The notes under the pieces: model-generated | What the model was told of the DNA's origin: nothing | Databases searched by the model: none | The model's input: only the letters and a program-made list of their open reading frames with translations | In this document: positions 12,374 through 23,442 of the stretch, piece after piece | Layout of the letters: every line of letters begins with the position of its first letter | Position numbering within the stretch: the first letter of the stretch is position 1 | Made by a program: the position numbers and the translations under genes | NCBI GenBank assembly: GCA_020726505.1 | Contig: JAHLEZ010000005.1 | Location: 2,108,001-2,172,000, forward strand | Origin: Leptodontidium sp. MPI-SDFR-AT-0119 | Taxonomy: Eukaryota; Ascomycota; Leotiomycetes; Helotiales; Leptodontidiaceae | Length of the DNA: 64,000 nt | Direction: 5' to 3'

Positions 12374-13192
12374 ATGACGGGGAATTCATCAGAACCCAAT
12401 GACGAAACCCCAGGTCTCGAGATACGAAGATTTGTCTCTCCACCACCACAGCCTCAAAACACACCAGTTGACCCCTCGATGGCACCACCATCTCTAACTC
12501 CATACCTACATGTCCCACCGCTCTACTCACCAATACACACGTCCGAAACGGAGCATCTATATCCAGATCTCCCAACATCACATGTTCAAAAAGTGCCTAA
12601 ACCAGCACCACTTGAATTATCGCCAATACTGGAATCAGAATCATCAACTCTCGTGCCTTCAACGCCCTCGTCGTTGATATTTACACAGCCTAGCCGCTCC
12701 GTCCTATCCCTCATCAGCATACAGAGCCGAGATACCGCTCGAAATACGGAGATCCTGCTCCCAGCGGCGTATTATAGGTTTTACTGGACATGCTGCCAAG
12801 TCAAGCAAAGAGGGGGTTTCTTCACTGTTGTCGTATGTGACATTCCTCAAACCAGTCACACCGAGCCACCACTACCCCTATGTCCCAGGAAAACGCAGGT
12901 CGTGAGTATCAGCTGACGAGACAAATATACGAAAACGAGATGCAGTTCTCAAAACATGCTGCTCGATATCCATTGCAGGAAATGTGCACACCGCCACTGC
13001 AGCAAGTGCAAAAAGTTCGCGCGGAATAGCGAAGGTGCAGTGGCCAATGGCAACTCCAAAGCCAAAGCCGACGGCCATGGTAATGGGAATGGCGTTCTTG
13101 ACGGACAGGCTGACATGACGAAGCGCTTGATTGGCGCTTATTTGATGGACTGGGAGGAGACTGGGGAGTTCGTGGGATCGGGGAAGCCGTGA
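12374..13192 (+). CDS. Cys-rich, probably zinc-binding protein with disordered N-terminus
   Basis: The first exon begins with the ATG at 12374 and encodes a Pro/Ser/Thr-rich, probably disordered segment of about 130 residues. It ends in YYRFYWTCCQ. A later exon (about 12950-13192) in another frame carries CRKCAHRHCSKCKK, a C-x2-C-x3-H-x-C-x2-C pattern typical of a small zinc-binding fold. It then has a Gly/Asn/Lys-rich stretch and ends at the stop at 13192. At least one intron lies between 12790 and 12956; its borders were not resolved because several GT and AG choices conflict in phase. The WTCC...C-x2-C...C-x2-C layout recurs in many fungal proteins of unknown function, probably nuclear or cytosolic. 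Confidence 0.55.
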
Positions 13193-13435
13193 CTGTGAGT
13201 TATGTGCGCGACAGCAGACACAGTATGTAAGTCAATGTTTTTGAGAGGGAGGGTGCGCCTAGATCATTCACAGGTCAGATGGATGCATGCTAGGAATGTG
13301 CTCAAACTATCTCATGCTGGGCATAAGTATGAGGAACTGCTCCGTCGGCTTCGGCGATATTCAGTACCCGTGCACACATTCAAAATTCAGAAGCAGCACC
13401 CAGAAGGGGATCACTTGCCAACGCAAATCTCAACC

Positions 13436-13830
13436 TCATCCCAACGCACAAAGACGAAACCAGGCGTAAAGACACCAAATTCCCCAGCAGAATGTCAAGC
13501 CCCCCCCCCCAAAACCAGTCGCCGCATTCGATATCCAACAACTCGCGCCGCTAGTTGTGCTGCAAGTTCCCTCCAAATGCAGTGGTGGAATCACCAGTAA
13601 GCGAGCCTCAAAAAGACCCCGAAATAAGTCGAGACATAGGCTGAGAAATCGGTATAGTGCCTCAAGGGAAATGCGTTGAGTGAAACGGCTTGCCAGAGAT
13701 GCCAGCATATGAAATGTGCTCTGTGTCTGTCTGTCAATGGCCGACAGCAGGATAATGAAGAGACTGAGGACGCCCAAGACGAGGTTGTGAGCAAGCAGGG
13801 TTGGCGAGGTTTCTGGCGTCGATGGATGGC
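13436..13830 (-). CDS. Hydrophobic small ORF, uncertain
   Basis: The minus strand is open from about 13830 down to 13436. It encodes a membrane-like stretch (HNLVLGVLSLFIILLSAI), a basic middle part, and a second hydrophobic patch. No in-frame ATG is obvious at the upstream end, so the start may lie in an undetected exon. The frame crosses an 11-bp C run at 13500-13510, which can slip. It may be the last exon of a small membrane protein or a decayed gene. No family recognised. Confidence 0.3.
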
Positions 13831-14191
13831 TGGTGTATAGTTGTCTCCGTAAACTCGTAGATATAAGTCCTGGATTAGGGAAGTTTATGTATTCTTAGGC
13901 TTTGCGTCATGTTGGCGATGAATTTCAATCACATCACAGCACCTCTGTGAATGAGAATTAGACATCTTGACCTACCTTGACTGCGGCAGACACCCAGAAA
14001 TTGTCAGCATATATATGAACCGAAACTCTCCTTGACCGATCCCATTTATGTAGAGCCACTATTCGATCCTTAAACCCACAGGATTCAGAGAACACGCACA
14101 TCAACAGCGCTTGTCGCTTTCTCCATCCCGCTGTTCCTTCAGCAGACTAAGCTCAAATCAGCATATCCAAACTCTCGCACCAACCGCAGCG

Positions 14192-14374
14192 ATGAACCCC
14201 AACGGAGTAATCGCCGTAGTCGTCGTGCTTATGCTCATCGTCTTCGGCGGTCTAGCATATTATCTTTACTACTCCATCACAAATACATCAACGGGTGGCC
14301 AGTCCAGCGCAGCAGGCGGTAGCGGGACGCAAAGTGGAACACAGCGTACTTCGCAGGCAGCAAGCTCAAGCTAG
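14192..14374 (+). CDS. Small single-pass membrane protein, 60 aa
   Basis: A single-exon ORF of 60 residues starting at the ATG at 14192. After a short N-terminus it has one strong membrane segment (VIAVVVVLMLIVFGGLAYYL) and then a Ser/Gly/Thr/Gln-rich tail. The 5' flank is C/T-rich as in fungal leaders. Short tail-anchored-like proteins of this shape are common in ascomycetes and usually uncharacterised. An in-frame extension upstream is possible, but the ATG at 14192 has the better context. Confidence 0.5.
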   Translation: MNPNGVIAVVVVLMLIVFGGLAYYLYYSITNTSTGGQSSAAGGSGTQSGTQRTSQAASSS

Positions 14375-14952
14375 AGCATGTACTTAAGAATGGAAGGTAG
14401 GCTGTGGGAGAAGTACGAAATTCCGACTGAATGTGAACGCAAATACACGAGGACTTTGGGGTGCTAATAGGAATAGAATATCATGAGGACAGCTATTGCA
14501 GATAGAGAGAAGTGTGGATGTTGGATTTTAACAACTGTAAGAGATTGTTGTTGATGTACGAGAGCGGAAAGAAGAATAAAACGAGGCGAAAGCTTGTAAG
14601 AGTTGCTTGAAATGAAGCGAAAGCAGGAATGAAAACTGGGAATGTGCGAATGTGGGAATGTGGAAGAACTTCTTCTGTATGATGATGCGATCTTGTTTAT
14701 ATGCATCGATGGTATTACACAATTTTTCCAAGCCCGCCCCCCCTCAAACGCCGTGACTGACCGGGAATATATCCCACCATCCACAAACCCCCACCCAAAA
14801 TAGTTGATTTCTGTTGCACGTCGAAGTTTAAGCGATTCGCGCTTGTGAAAGAGAGGCAATGGGATCCGGATGCCCAGTGACAGGCCTCGTTTGCGAAGCG
14901 ATATAGAGACGAGACCTCTCTTTCGAATTCCGGCCCAAGAAAACATTGTCTC

Positions 14953-15908
14953 TTATTCCAACTTCTCCATAACGTGCTTGCGGAATTTCCTATTAACAAC
15001 CCCGCCTACTCCAAATGCGGGCACAATTCTGCATATTCTCGCAACAGCACTGACTGCCCAGTTCTTCTTGACAATCTGCCACCTATCTGCCCATGCAACT
15101 TTGCCTCCCCTGTTATACAAGTCCAGTCCCAGTAAGTGCATTGGTGTGCTAAGAATCTGTATACCAGCCGGAGCCACGAATTGTGCCACAGTCTGTCCGC
15201 TCAATCTCTTCTCCAACTCCTTGTTCATGTTCCGGCTTAAAACCGGGCCCAGTAGAGGAGGTATATTGAACGATGCGAAGATTGTAAGGCAGTCGCGGAA
15301 TGCGAAGAGGGCGTATGACGGTAGAGGCACAGGTCGAGGTGGTCCACCAGAGCCAAACATTTTAGCAAATGTCGAGTCCTTGATCAAGCAGAGCCCAACA
15401 TTGGCCGTCGAAGAGGCTGCGAACTTTGCAGTCCCGCTTGTAACGTGCGAGGCAGGTTTATTTTTGGCAGTCGATGTAAGGGTATCGAGGGTATTTGCCG
15501 TAACGTATGTGCCACCGTAAAGCATACATATGAGGGCGAAGGGTTTCGAGAAGATGAGGTTATGCGGTCGGAGGAGGAAGGTCTTGAACGAATCTTTCAG
15601 GGAGTTCTTGAGAGAGGCTTGCCCAGAAGCATTTTGCATTATTGCTCTGGGGATGTATTAGCGGTGTTATGATTGCGGGGTGAAAAGACTCACTTGTCAA
15701 TGACTGTAATGAGAGGTGCAACCATTGAAGCAGCACCAGCTCCAGAAACAAAGTCTGTTGCCAACCGCAGACCCAGATTCTTCGTATTCCATATTCTAGG
15801 CTCTGCCAAAGGCGCCTCTGCAGCCTTTGCAAGAGGAGCCATTGATTTCGTCGAGGGGTCCATGTCCAGTTTGGGTACTGGAGATTCCAGCCCAGGTTGT
15901 CGTGTCAT
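14953..15908 (-). CDS. Mitochondrial-carrier-like membrane protein
   Basis: Two exons, 15694-15908 and 14953-15646, with a 47-bp intron at 15647-15693. The product is 302 residues. LATDFVSGAGAASMVAPLITVIDK near the exon junction and the later TPMHLLGLDLYNR segment have the look of mitochondrial carrier-like proteins widely conserved in Pezizomycotina. The canonical PxDxxxxR repeats are not clearly visible, so transport activity is uncertain. An inner-membrane location is inferred. The start ATG at 15908 precedes a Pro/Lys-containing N-terminus of about 40 residues. The gene looks intact. Confidence 0.55.
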
Positions 15909-17150
15909 CTGGAGACCATTGACTCTATATCAATCCGCTTCCTTAAGGAAAAGAATCAAATCAAGCTTCTGCGGCTTGTAACGGCACAATTGCAGAGACT
16001 TCGAAGGCTCTGCGCGTCAATTGATCGTGGTGCATAAACTCCGTGGATGACTCGCCGATTTCGGTGGGATTTTCTCGTTGTCCACAGAAATCTTTGGCTG
16101 CCACGTGACCAGAACAGGAAAGCACCACTCAGAACGCCCAGAAAGGAAATCGGCATTGTATATTTGGAGCTCGCCTTTATGAATCAAGCTGGGCTCGTAT
16201 TTCCTTGGTATCGGATTCGTGAATCATCGCGGTCTGGTTGACATCACCAGTTGGGTAACTAACCGCTTCTTCTTCCCCGACCCTTTCCAGCCTACGAACG
16301 CTTGTGTAAAAAACAAGGAAGAGTGGATTTTGACATCATTGAAATACCCGCTGTGAATGTAAAGTTAAGAAAGGAGACGTTCGCTATTACTATAACCCAG
16401 CTTGACACTGACCGGAGAGTCAAAGAGACGTAGAAGAAACTCAAGAATCAATAGAATCAGAATAGCAGCCAACGGAGACAAGAGAAAGATAGTCAGAAAA
16501 CTCGACTTGCGGACCCTACCTTGCCTTTCAATGATTTTGAATGAAAACACCGATATGAATCTTGTCGGCGGGAATAGAAAGAAGGATGAGTTGATCTCAA
16601 CTTGAAGAAGTGTTGAACCTTTATCAAACGTCAAAGTGGTCTGATCTCGGATGAAGCGGTTAAATGCCGGAGCGTTTGAAAACCACCCTTACCAAAAATG
16701 ATTCAACAACAGCATGAGCATCAAACTCTGCTCCGTAACGTCTGTTCGCTATTTCCATCAACAAATGGATCTGGAGATGCGGCGTCTTTTGCGTCATCGA
16801 CTGACACGGGTGAGGGAGCATCCGTCCCATATGCCCGAGCACATCAGCCAGCCTCAAAGCGCGGAGGAACCGGGGCGGCCGTCCCCCACAACCAAGCACA
16901 ACACCAAGCGCAACCAAGGAGACAAGACGAACCACTCCGACGGTGCATCACCTCGAACCAAACAAGCCGTCCTATAGCGGATGCAATAAGAAGTGCTCTG
17001 ATCAAAGGCAGGGCTTTGAATCCCTGCGTATGTGCAGACCGTCAGTCGACCAACTGGTACAGTTTCGCAGGTCCAGCTCTCTTGCTATCCTTGCAGACAA
17101 GGCCCCCCAAGTCGAATATGCAGCACAAAAGCCTCTGGGTTCCCAATCAT
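15909..17150. other. Intergenic region without a recognisable gene
   Basis: About 1.2 kb. Short open stretches on both strands (for example 16698-17153) have no family resemblance. The 5' end holds the promoter of the carrier-like gene on the minus strand. Confidence 0.35.
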
Positions 17151-17156
17151 TGATGT

Positions 17157-19780
17157 TTTGTTGCACATCGAATATCCCCTGCCACTTTTGGGTCCCAAGT
17201 TCGTCCCTTGTTCGAGGTTTCCGTCGTCTCATAGATGAGGAGACTTGAGCAAGGCTCTACCCGACTCTGCAGCCTCCCTGAATAAGAATCGCTTGGGCTG
17301 AAAGCTGAACTTTTTCGAGTCTGTTGCACGTCGAGTATCCCCTGTTGCTTCCCACATACCAAGTTTTGCTTCTTTGGCGTTCCGATAGACAAGCTCGAGC
17401 CAGCGCTACGCTTCCCAATTGGGAATGATGCAAGCAAGGGCTCTTGAGACCATTGATTCTCTAGAACAATCTCTGTTGCATATCGTAAAACCCCTTGTCA
17501 TCTGAATGAAGCCTCTTTGTCAAGGTCCATGAGATTCAATAGCGGGGTGGAGTCAAGCTTGACACTCAGCCGACCAAGGGTGTCCTGTGGTGAGGCTGTT
17601 GGGGAGTCCGGACGTATTGTCCGAAGTCGGACTTTGGATCTCTGAAGTGCAAACCAAAGAAGTGATGGTGTTGAATTGTATGAATCGTTGCATTCGTTTG
17701 CTTCTTCATGGAAACGAGATATCATACGTGTGGTAACAGAGCATGAACTCATTGACTAGCTAAGTAGTCGATTGTGGCTTTCCTCAGATCCCTGGTAAAA
17801 AGTACCGGGCATTCTTTCCACGAAGAAAAAAATAACACTAGATTACTCTTTGTTGCATTTCGTGTATCTCCTGTCCAGGGTAAGATCTCAGAAGCGGTTT
17901 TTATATCGATTCTAATCAAGTGAACCCATGGCGATATCGAAAGCCAGGATGAGGACTTGAGAGCAAGACATGCACAACGTGCCAACTTCGTCAACTACAG
18001 ACGATGAGAGAATCATTTGATCTCACCAGAATACAAAAACCTTATTTCTTCTGTAACCTTTACCACAGATTGAAGGTTCATTCTTGTGCCAATGGAATGT
18101 GGTAGTTTGTCACATGACCCCCGTGAGGGCTGACATCGTCATGGGCACCCTTGAGCCTGCCAACACACTACCTCCCATCCCTGACAATAAACCAAGTCCG
18201 GTCATACCGCTTTCGCAAGCCATTCTGGAAGCAGTAATCAATTACATCTGTTGCACATCTCACACCCCTGTTACCCTTGCAAAACTTTGTAAGCATGCCA
18301 CAGATGGGGGCACGTTTATGATCATGACCCGCTTGGGTTCGGGGTCAATTCTTTGTTGCATATCTTACATCCCTGCAAATGATTTAAGACAAAGTAGTTT
18401 GGTCTTAGATTTGTTCTTTTCTTTCAGTTGCACGCCTTGAACCCTTGCCAATGATTCAAGTTTGTCAAAATCGGTGGTGAGGCTAGGTCTCGGGCCCATG
18501 GTTTGCTCCAAACCCCCACAGTCTAGTGTGAAATAATTGAAAACCATGGATATTTGTCGTTTGTTGCATATCATATCATATCATTTTCAGCCCTGCGCCC
18601 CTCTTCTTGTTGCCAGTCTAGTGGCTCGTCCAGTTTGTAGCAGCCCGAATGTGTGCAGCTTTGAACTTTTGAAGTATGCGCAAGGAAAGCGTAGGAATTA
18701 AGGTGGAGCCCGAGCCAAACACATCCTATTGTGTAGAGTAGCGGCCTCCTAAGACATGATGAGCTTGGTTTGCTGCATATCGTACACCTTATCGACCACT
18801 TTGCTCCTCTTCTGGTAGTGCTTGAAACCTTCAATTCCTAGCCAAGTCAGAAGCGGTAGGAGACACACAAACTCCAGTACGCTATCTCTTCAACCTTCTA
18901 GTGGGATGTCTCAGATTGGAGGCAAGTAATATTTGTTGCACATCTACCGGTAAATCATTCCATCCCTGCAAGCCTTGAGTTAAAAGTCTGACGGGACATC
19001 TGAAGAAAGCAGTGACTTGTCTTTGTTTCACATCTGAACTTTACATTCCTGCAACTCCTCCACCAAAGCTAGGTCGCTGATAGGAGACAAATTTCTTTGT
19101 TGCACGTCTTATTGTTACATCCGTGCTTGGTTCCCAAGCTTTCAAGCGGGAGTTTGGTTCTTGGTCGACTAGTGGAGTCTCATAGTTTGGTTTGGGGCTC
19201 TCAAGTGGTTATGAATCCACTACTTCCGGTTCCTAGATGCTCGGAAGTGGTATAGCTAGCTCTAATTTACCTCCACGTATCGTTTTCAGTCCTCGCGATC
19301 GTCGTCTCTAGAAGCCATATTGAAGCAAATACTGGAGCAAAGCGCGTGCCTATGAGCCGGAAAACCAGTGTGCACAATAATGAGTTCGACTCGCTTGCCT
19401 GTCATAGCCAGAACCAGACAAAAGACAACAGGTGGAAATTTTGTCGATATCCGGAGCCGGATCAAGCTATTGCAATCCCTACTTGACACCTCTTGGTTGA
19501 GGCCATGGCTATCTGTTCAATGGGTCGGATTCTCCAGCAAAATCGTAAGCTGCACGCTGCTGTATTTAAACTTAAAACGGTAGCAAATCGAAAAGGTGGA
19601 GATTTTCATCATTGCTTAAATTGAAGATATTTAGTCCTAATGCGGGCACTTTGGTAGTGGCTCGCACCAGTTTATCCTTGACCCACTATGCAGCATACCG
19701 AGCAAGCTGCCATCTTGGGTCGACCATTGCCCACTCAAGTATCTGCTTGGTGAAAATGACTTTGTTGCACATCGCAGCTT
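17157..19780 (+). repeat. Array of at least 13 diverged copies of a TTGTTGCACATC...CCCTG motif
   Basis: A core close to TTTGTTGCACATC, mostly followed 5-25 bases later by CCCTG, recurs in the same orientation. Approximate starts are 17157, 17331, 17473, 17848, 18247, 18351, 18426, 18560, 18769, 18932, 19021, 19095 and 19761. Spacing varies from 70 to 660 bp. Some copies also share the following bases: 18351, 18426 and 18932 continue as variants of GCAAATGATTTAAG. In the plus frame through the core most copies read LLH[I/V]; on the minus strand they read D[V/M]QQ. Stop codons soon follow in most copies, so no long ORF spans the array. Base composition is not AT-rich like the RIP-damaged island. 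Function unknown: it may be a decayed tandem repeat, a non-coding transcript with repeated elements, or a gene made of very small exons. Confidence 0.6.
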
Positions 19781-19990
19781 CTTGGCAAGTGAGAGCCGTG
19801 CTGACGTCGTGTACGACTTGCTCTACTCTTAAATTTAGAATTGCAACCATTTCCTGCTTTGCCAAGCGCCATTTGAAGATCTTATTTCTCCACCAGAGAG
19901 GGCAAAGCAATACCAAGCAGAGGCGGCCGTTTATATCATCCTATTCCCTTAACTACAAGAATACCAAAACACCACAAAATTTTCTTGTCA

Positions 19991-20251
19991 ATGGACAAGT
20001 CTTTCAACAGGTTTGTCCTCCTCAGTCCCGAAGAACTAGAAGCACTCAAAGAAAAGCAAATATTTCTCAGTCCAGTCATCGATGGAAGGCAGGAAATCAG
20101 CGTTGATGCTCTGGGTAGATGGTGGTATGCCACCGAGAGTTGCTCGGCATTATATTCATCTGAAGATGATGTTCAACCTGCAGCTCCAGAACCTTCAACC
20201 AGAACCTCAATCGATTTCACCGAATCATCTGAAGAGAGTATCAAAACTTGA
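19991..20251 (+). CDS. Small hypothetical ORF, 86 aa
   Basis: An 86-residue ORF from the ATG at 19991. Its composition is protein-like (MDKSFNRFVLLSPEELEALK, then an acidic Ser/Thr/Glu-rich tail). It overlaps a longer open frame in another phase (19612-20106) that has poorer composition. No family recognised and no signal peptide. It could be a complete small gene or the last exon of a longer one. Confidence 0.4.
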   Translation: MDKSFNRFVLLSPEELEALKEKQIFLSPVIDGRQEISVDALGRWWYATESCSALYSSEDDVQPAAPEPSTRTSIDFTESSEESIKT

Positions 20252-20672
20252 ACATTAAACTTCTTTTATTCTTGTCATTCGATCGTTTTAGATACCTTAG
20301 CTTGAATATTTAAACTTTTCGAACAGTCGAGATCACTCACTAAAAATTGCAAGCTTCCAATTCGATCCGTCTCAAAGCAACCGATCCATCCACTCCGGCT
20401 CGCACCGTTGCATGGTCGGGGCTGGGCCACTTGATGAGATCCGTTTCTGTGAAATTTATGGATATTTCATCTCTGTAAAGCCATGAGCCAACTCTTGTCC
20501 TTTGTAAGAAAAAAGACTGTCCCGCCTAGTGGTAAGTCATTAGTAAAATGGTAATCTAACGGTAACTTTGCCCAGAAACTACCTTAGTGCACAACTTCCT
20601 ATTCTTCCCTGCGTTGCATCTTTCGGATTTACCTGTAGGTAAAAGATCAAGATCCATCATTCCCACTCCAAG
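20252..20672. other. Intergenic, promoter side of the secreted-protein gene
   Basis: About 420 bp with no ORF of note; it should contain the promoter of the gene starting at 20673. I see no distinctive motif. Confidence 0.35.
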
Positions 20673-21440
20673 ATGCGTCCTTCCGTACTACTTCTGAGCA
20701 TGCCTCTGGCAGCACTCAGCCATCCCCTGATCATCGAACGCAGCACAATTTCAAACAATCCTATCCAAATCCACGCCGACGCCTTCTATGGCCTTCAAGC
20801 ACAGAAAGACGTCACCATCCACGTCAATAGGCCTACCAGCCACTCCATACAAAAGCGCGACAGTGTCACAATCCACATCGAAAGCGCATTTCACCACACA
20901 TCCGTCTCGAATGCCCAGAACTACGCCAAATTCGAGGTCATAAACAACGCAAAGAACGCCGAAATCGCGATGGGCGACCACGCCGGCCATACGCAAGATT
21001 TCGATACTTTTGGTGATAAGAATATGCTTAATTCAACGGGTAGCAATACTGGAGGGTGGAATACCAAGAACCATGATTCGAATTTGTCGACTGGCCGATA
21101 TGGAAATCGTATGATTCGCAGGGACAGGAAGCTTCAGCGTGGCGTTCCTTTGACTCGCCGAACGGTCCTGCCAGTTGGGAAGAGAGACATCGTTAACTTA
21201 GATATCAAAGGTGGTTCGGTCAATAATAGTAACGTCACACGCAGTGGAAATGGTAATACGGTAGAAGTGTATGTCGCTGGAAATGGTCAGAACGTCGTGA
21301 ATATTACGCTTTCCTGGGAAGCAGAAGATTCTAGTATGGAGGACTCCAATAGCGAGAATATCATCAAGGTTTATGTTGGGGAAGCCCAAGGAGTGGATAT
21401 AGGCAATTCCACAGTGCTTGTCACAGGGGGGGATTTGTGA
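20673..21440 (+). CDS. Secreted Asn-rich hypothetical protein with KR processing sites
   Basis: A single-exon ORF of 255 residues. The N-terminus MRPSVLLLSMPLAALS is a clear signal peptide. Dibasic KR sites occur near residues 61-62 and 170-171, each followed by D and a beta-strand-like segment (DSVTIHIE, DIVNLDIKGG), so Kex2 cleavage into two or three products is plausible. The mature part is rich in Asn, Ser, Gly and Thr, with patterns such as NNSNVTRSGNGNTVEVYVAGN that suggest short parallel beta repeats. No cysteine is visible. No family recognised; a cell-surface or secreted role is inferred from the signal alone. Confidence 0.6.
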   Translation: MRPSVLLLSMPLAALSHPLIIERSTISNNPIQIHADAFYGLQAQKDVTIHVNRPTSHSIQKRDSVTIHIESAFHHTSVSNAQNYAKFEVINNAKNAEIAMGDHAGHTQDFDTFGDKNMLNSTGSNTGGWNTKNHDSNLSTGRYGNRMIRRDRKLQRGVPLTRRTVLPVGKRDIVNLDIKGGSVNNSNVTRSGNGNTVEVYVAGNGQNVVNITLSWEAEDSSMEDSNSENIIKVYVGEAQGVDIGNSTVLVTGGDL

Positions 21441-21829
21441 CTTATTTATGTTGATCTTTTTATTTAGATATTTTTCATTAAATAAAGACTTATATTTGTG
21501 GTATACTCTTCATAATTCCTTTGATGGAATTTTCAGGTATATGATTCTTCTACTTAATAAAGCGATGTTTCATAAGAAGGCGTTCGACAAAGCAAACTTG
21601 AATAATTGAAGTTCAAGCGGCGCATTCCGGGCTTAAGTTTACTGTCTTACCGAAGCCCCTGAGCCTCGGCTAAAGTATTCAAAAAAAAATAAAAAAATAA
21701 AAAATAAAAAAATAAAAAAATTCGCATTATTGAAATTAGTAGTATTTTATTAAAAGAACTCTTCAACCTTGTGGCTATGATTTGGCTTTTCACTGAGTTT
21801 TCCAAATAGACAAAAAAAAATGTGAAGAG

Positions 21830-21917
21830 CGACCACCAGGGGACTCGAACCCCCAACCTCAGTCTTACAGCGTTTCAGCAGTAGGAGGACCGCGCGCTAC
21901 CATTGCGCCAAGCAGCC
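21830..21917 (-). tRNA. tRNA-Arg (anticodon CCT) with a short intron
   Basis: The minus strand folds into a tRNA of 88 nt including an intron. The acceptor GGCTGCT pairs with GGTGGTC, four of the seven pairs being G-U. The D arm is GCGC-AATGGTA-GCGC and the anticodon stem CGGTC/GACTG. The T arm is GGGGG-TTCGAGT-CCCCT. The anticodon CCT follows T33, and about 16 nt of intron follow position 37. The D- and T-arm sequences resemble yeast tRNA-Arg(CCU). A run of nine T follows on the minus strand, matching a Pol III terminator. Confidence 0.85.
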
Positions 21918-23442
21918 TGTTGTCTTCAGGCAAGATCATGTTTGAGCACGAACTTTGGCGACATTTTCGCACGCTGGAAGTTAAAACCCTCTTATTTCAC
22001 TATATCAAATAGTGAAGCATGTGTGACCTAATGACTAAAATTCACACCAATCACAAGTCTGACAAGTCTTCCGAGCTCCGGCAGCCCCATAATTCACTAC
22101 CACCCAATCACAAGTTCTGGATGGGGGGCATGACCTTCGGAGCCTCGATGATGTGAATAATTTAAGATAGCCTTGCTTTGTTTCAAAGACACAACTGTAT
22201 TATTTTTTGTTAATAATTTGAATCACTAACCCTTGTCTCAAAATTAGGACTGGCCTGGAACGTGTTAATCATGTGATGGACTAGGCTACTTGGGCGTTGC
22301 TTGAATTTTCTGGGTTTCTACTTGCCTAAATATGAAGTTTGAAATACTCAGCACCTTTAGAATTCGCTTTTTCTGTACGTACGAGGATTGCTAGAGTAAA
22401 TGATCTATTAATTTGTATCCAAGCAGAATTCGGGGCTGAGGAATTCAGATTACAACCCCAGCTAGACTGCCTCGGACTTGCGATTGGATTTTTTGCGAGT
22501 ACGTAACTTGCGGTAAAGTCTTCAGTAGCAGGGTCATAGATGTGTTACATTATCAAGCAAACTATGGCGAGTCCATTGATCCCGCACCGGCTGGCATCTG
22601 ATGCATCATGACTCATTCAACGAAGTGCTTTGTATTATTTTATCGTTTGTCTTTTAGTTGTTATCGAGAAGAGAGGTTCATACGAGATATTAATGATTGT
22701 GTCACAAACGACAACATCTGTTCGTCTTGGTTGGGTAGCCTCTCAACCTCATACAATTTACAACAGTATCTCTTAGTCAAAAGAAAAATGATCACTAATC
22801 GGTCAAGACTTTGGCTCTGATGCATTGCCAAGAAAGATACAACCAAACTGCTGCCTTCTTATTTCTGGTAAGCTGACAAGACAGCACCTTCAGAGCGGAA
22901 TGACACTGACCAACAAGCGAGCCCCCTGCTTTTCATAACAACCAACCGCTCGCCGGCATCGGCTAGCCCCCCAGAAAATACTTACTTTCCATATCTAGAA
23001 ATCTTTCAATACATCTAAGATTACTGTTATCACTGTGGAGCTTTCAAGGGAAATCCATTCAATGTAGTCATTTCTAAGGACAAAGCAGCAACAAAAAGAG
23101 AGCCCAGTATCCGTGCAACATAACTGCTAACCTAGCGCTACTATTTCAACGTGGAAGACCTAAGGATCCTCTTCACTTCTGACAGTACAGGCCAAAGGTG
23201 CCGCGAGAGTTAGGAACTTAGTGGCCTCTTCGACCCTCGGTCGATATCCCATACCTTCGCAGATCCAGCCTGAATTTCGAACATGTAGACCACTCTACAG
23301 GCGTTATACATAAGCACCCCAATCATTGCGGCGTATTGGTTAGCAGAGGATGGGTTGCAATGAAGATACTTGTAACGAGTCGGAATATAGGGAAGCTAAT
23401 ATGGATCATTTTTGCGGCAGCTAGGACTGTAGGTACAAATGT
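21918..23442. other. Intergenic region without a recognisable gene
   Basis: About 1.5 kb, moderately AT-rich. Short ORFs on both strands (for example 22608-22846) have no family resemblance. No repeat pair or RNA gene noticed. Confidence 0.35.

Noticed and set aside
12374..13192. A full exon model for the Cys-rich protein
   Set aside because: Several donor/acceptor pairs were tried between 12790 and 12956; none joins the WTCCQ exon to the CRKC exon in phase with confidence, so only the gene span is given.
17157..19780. Repeated motif considered as a CRISPR array or regular satellite
   Set aside because: Spacing is irregular (70-660 bp), copies are diverged, and the organism is eukaryotic.
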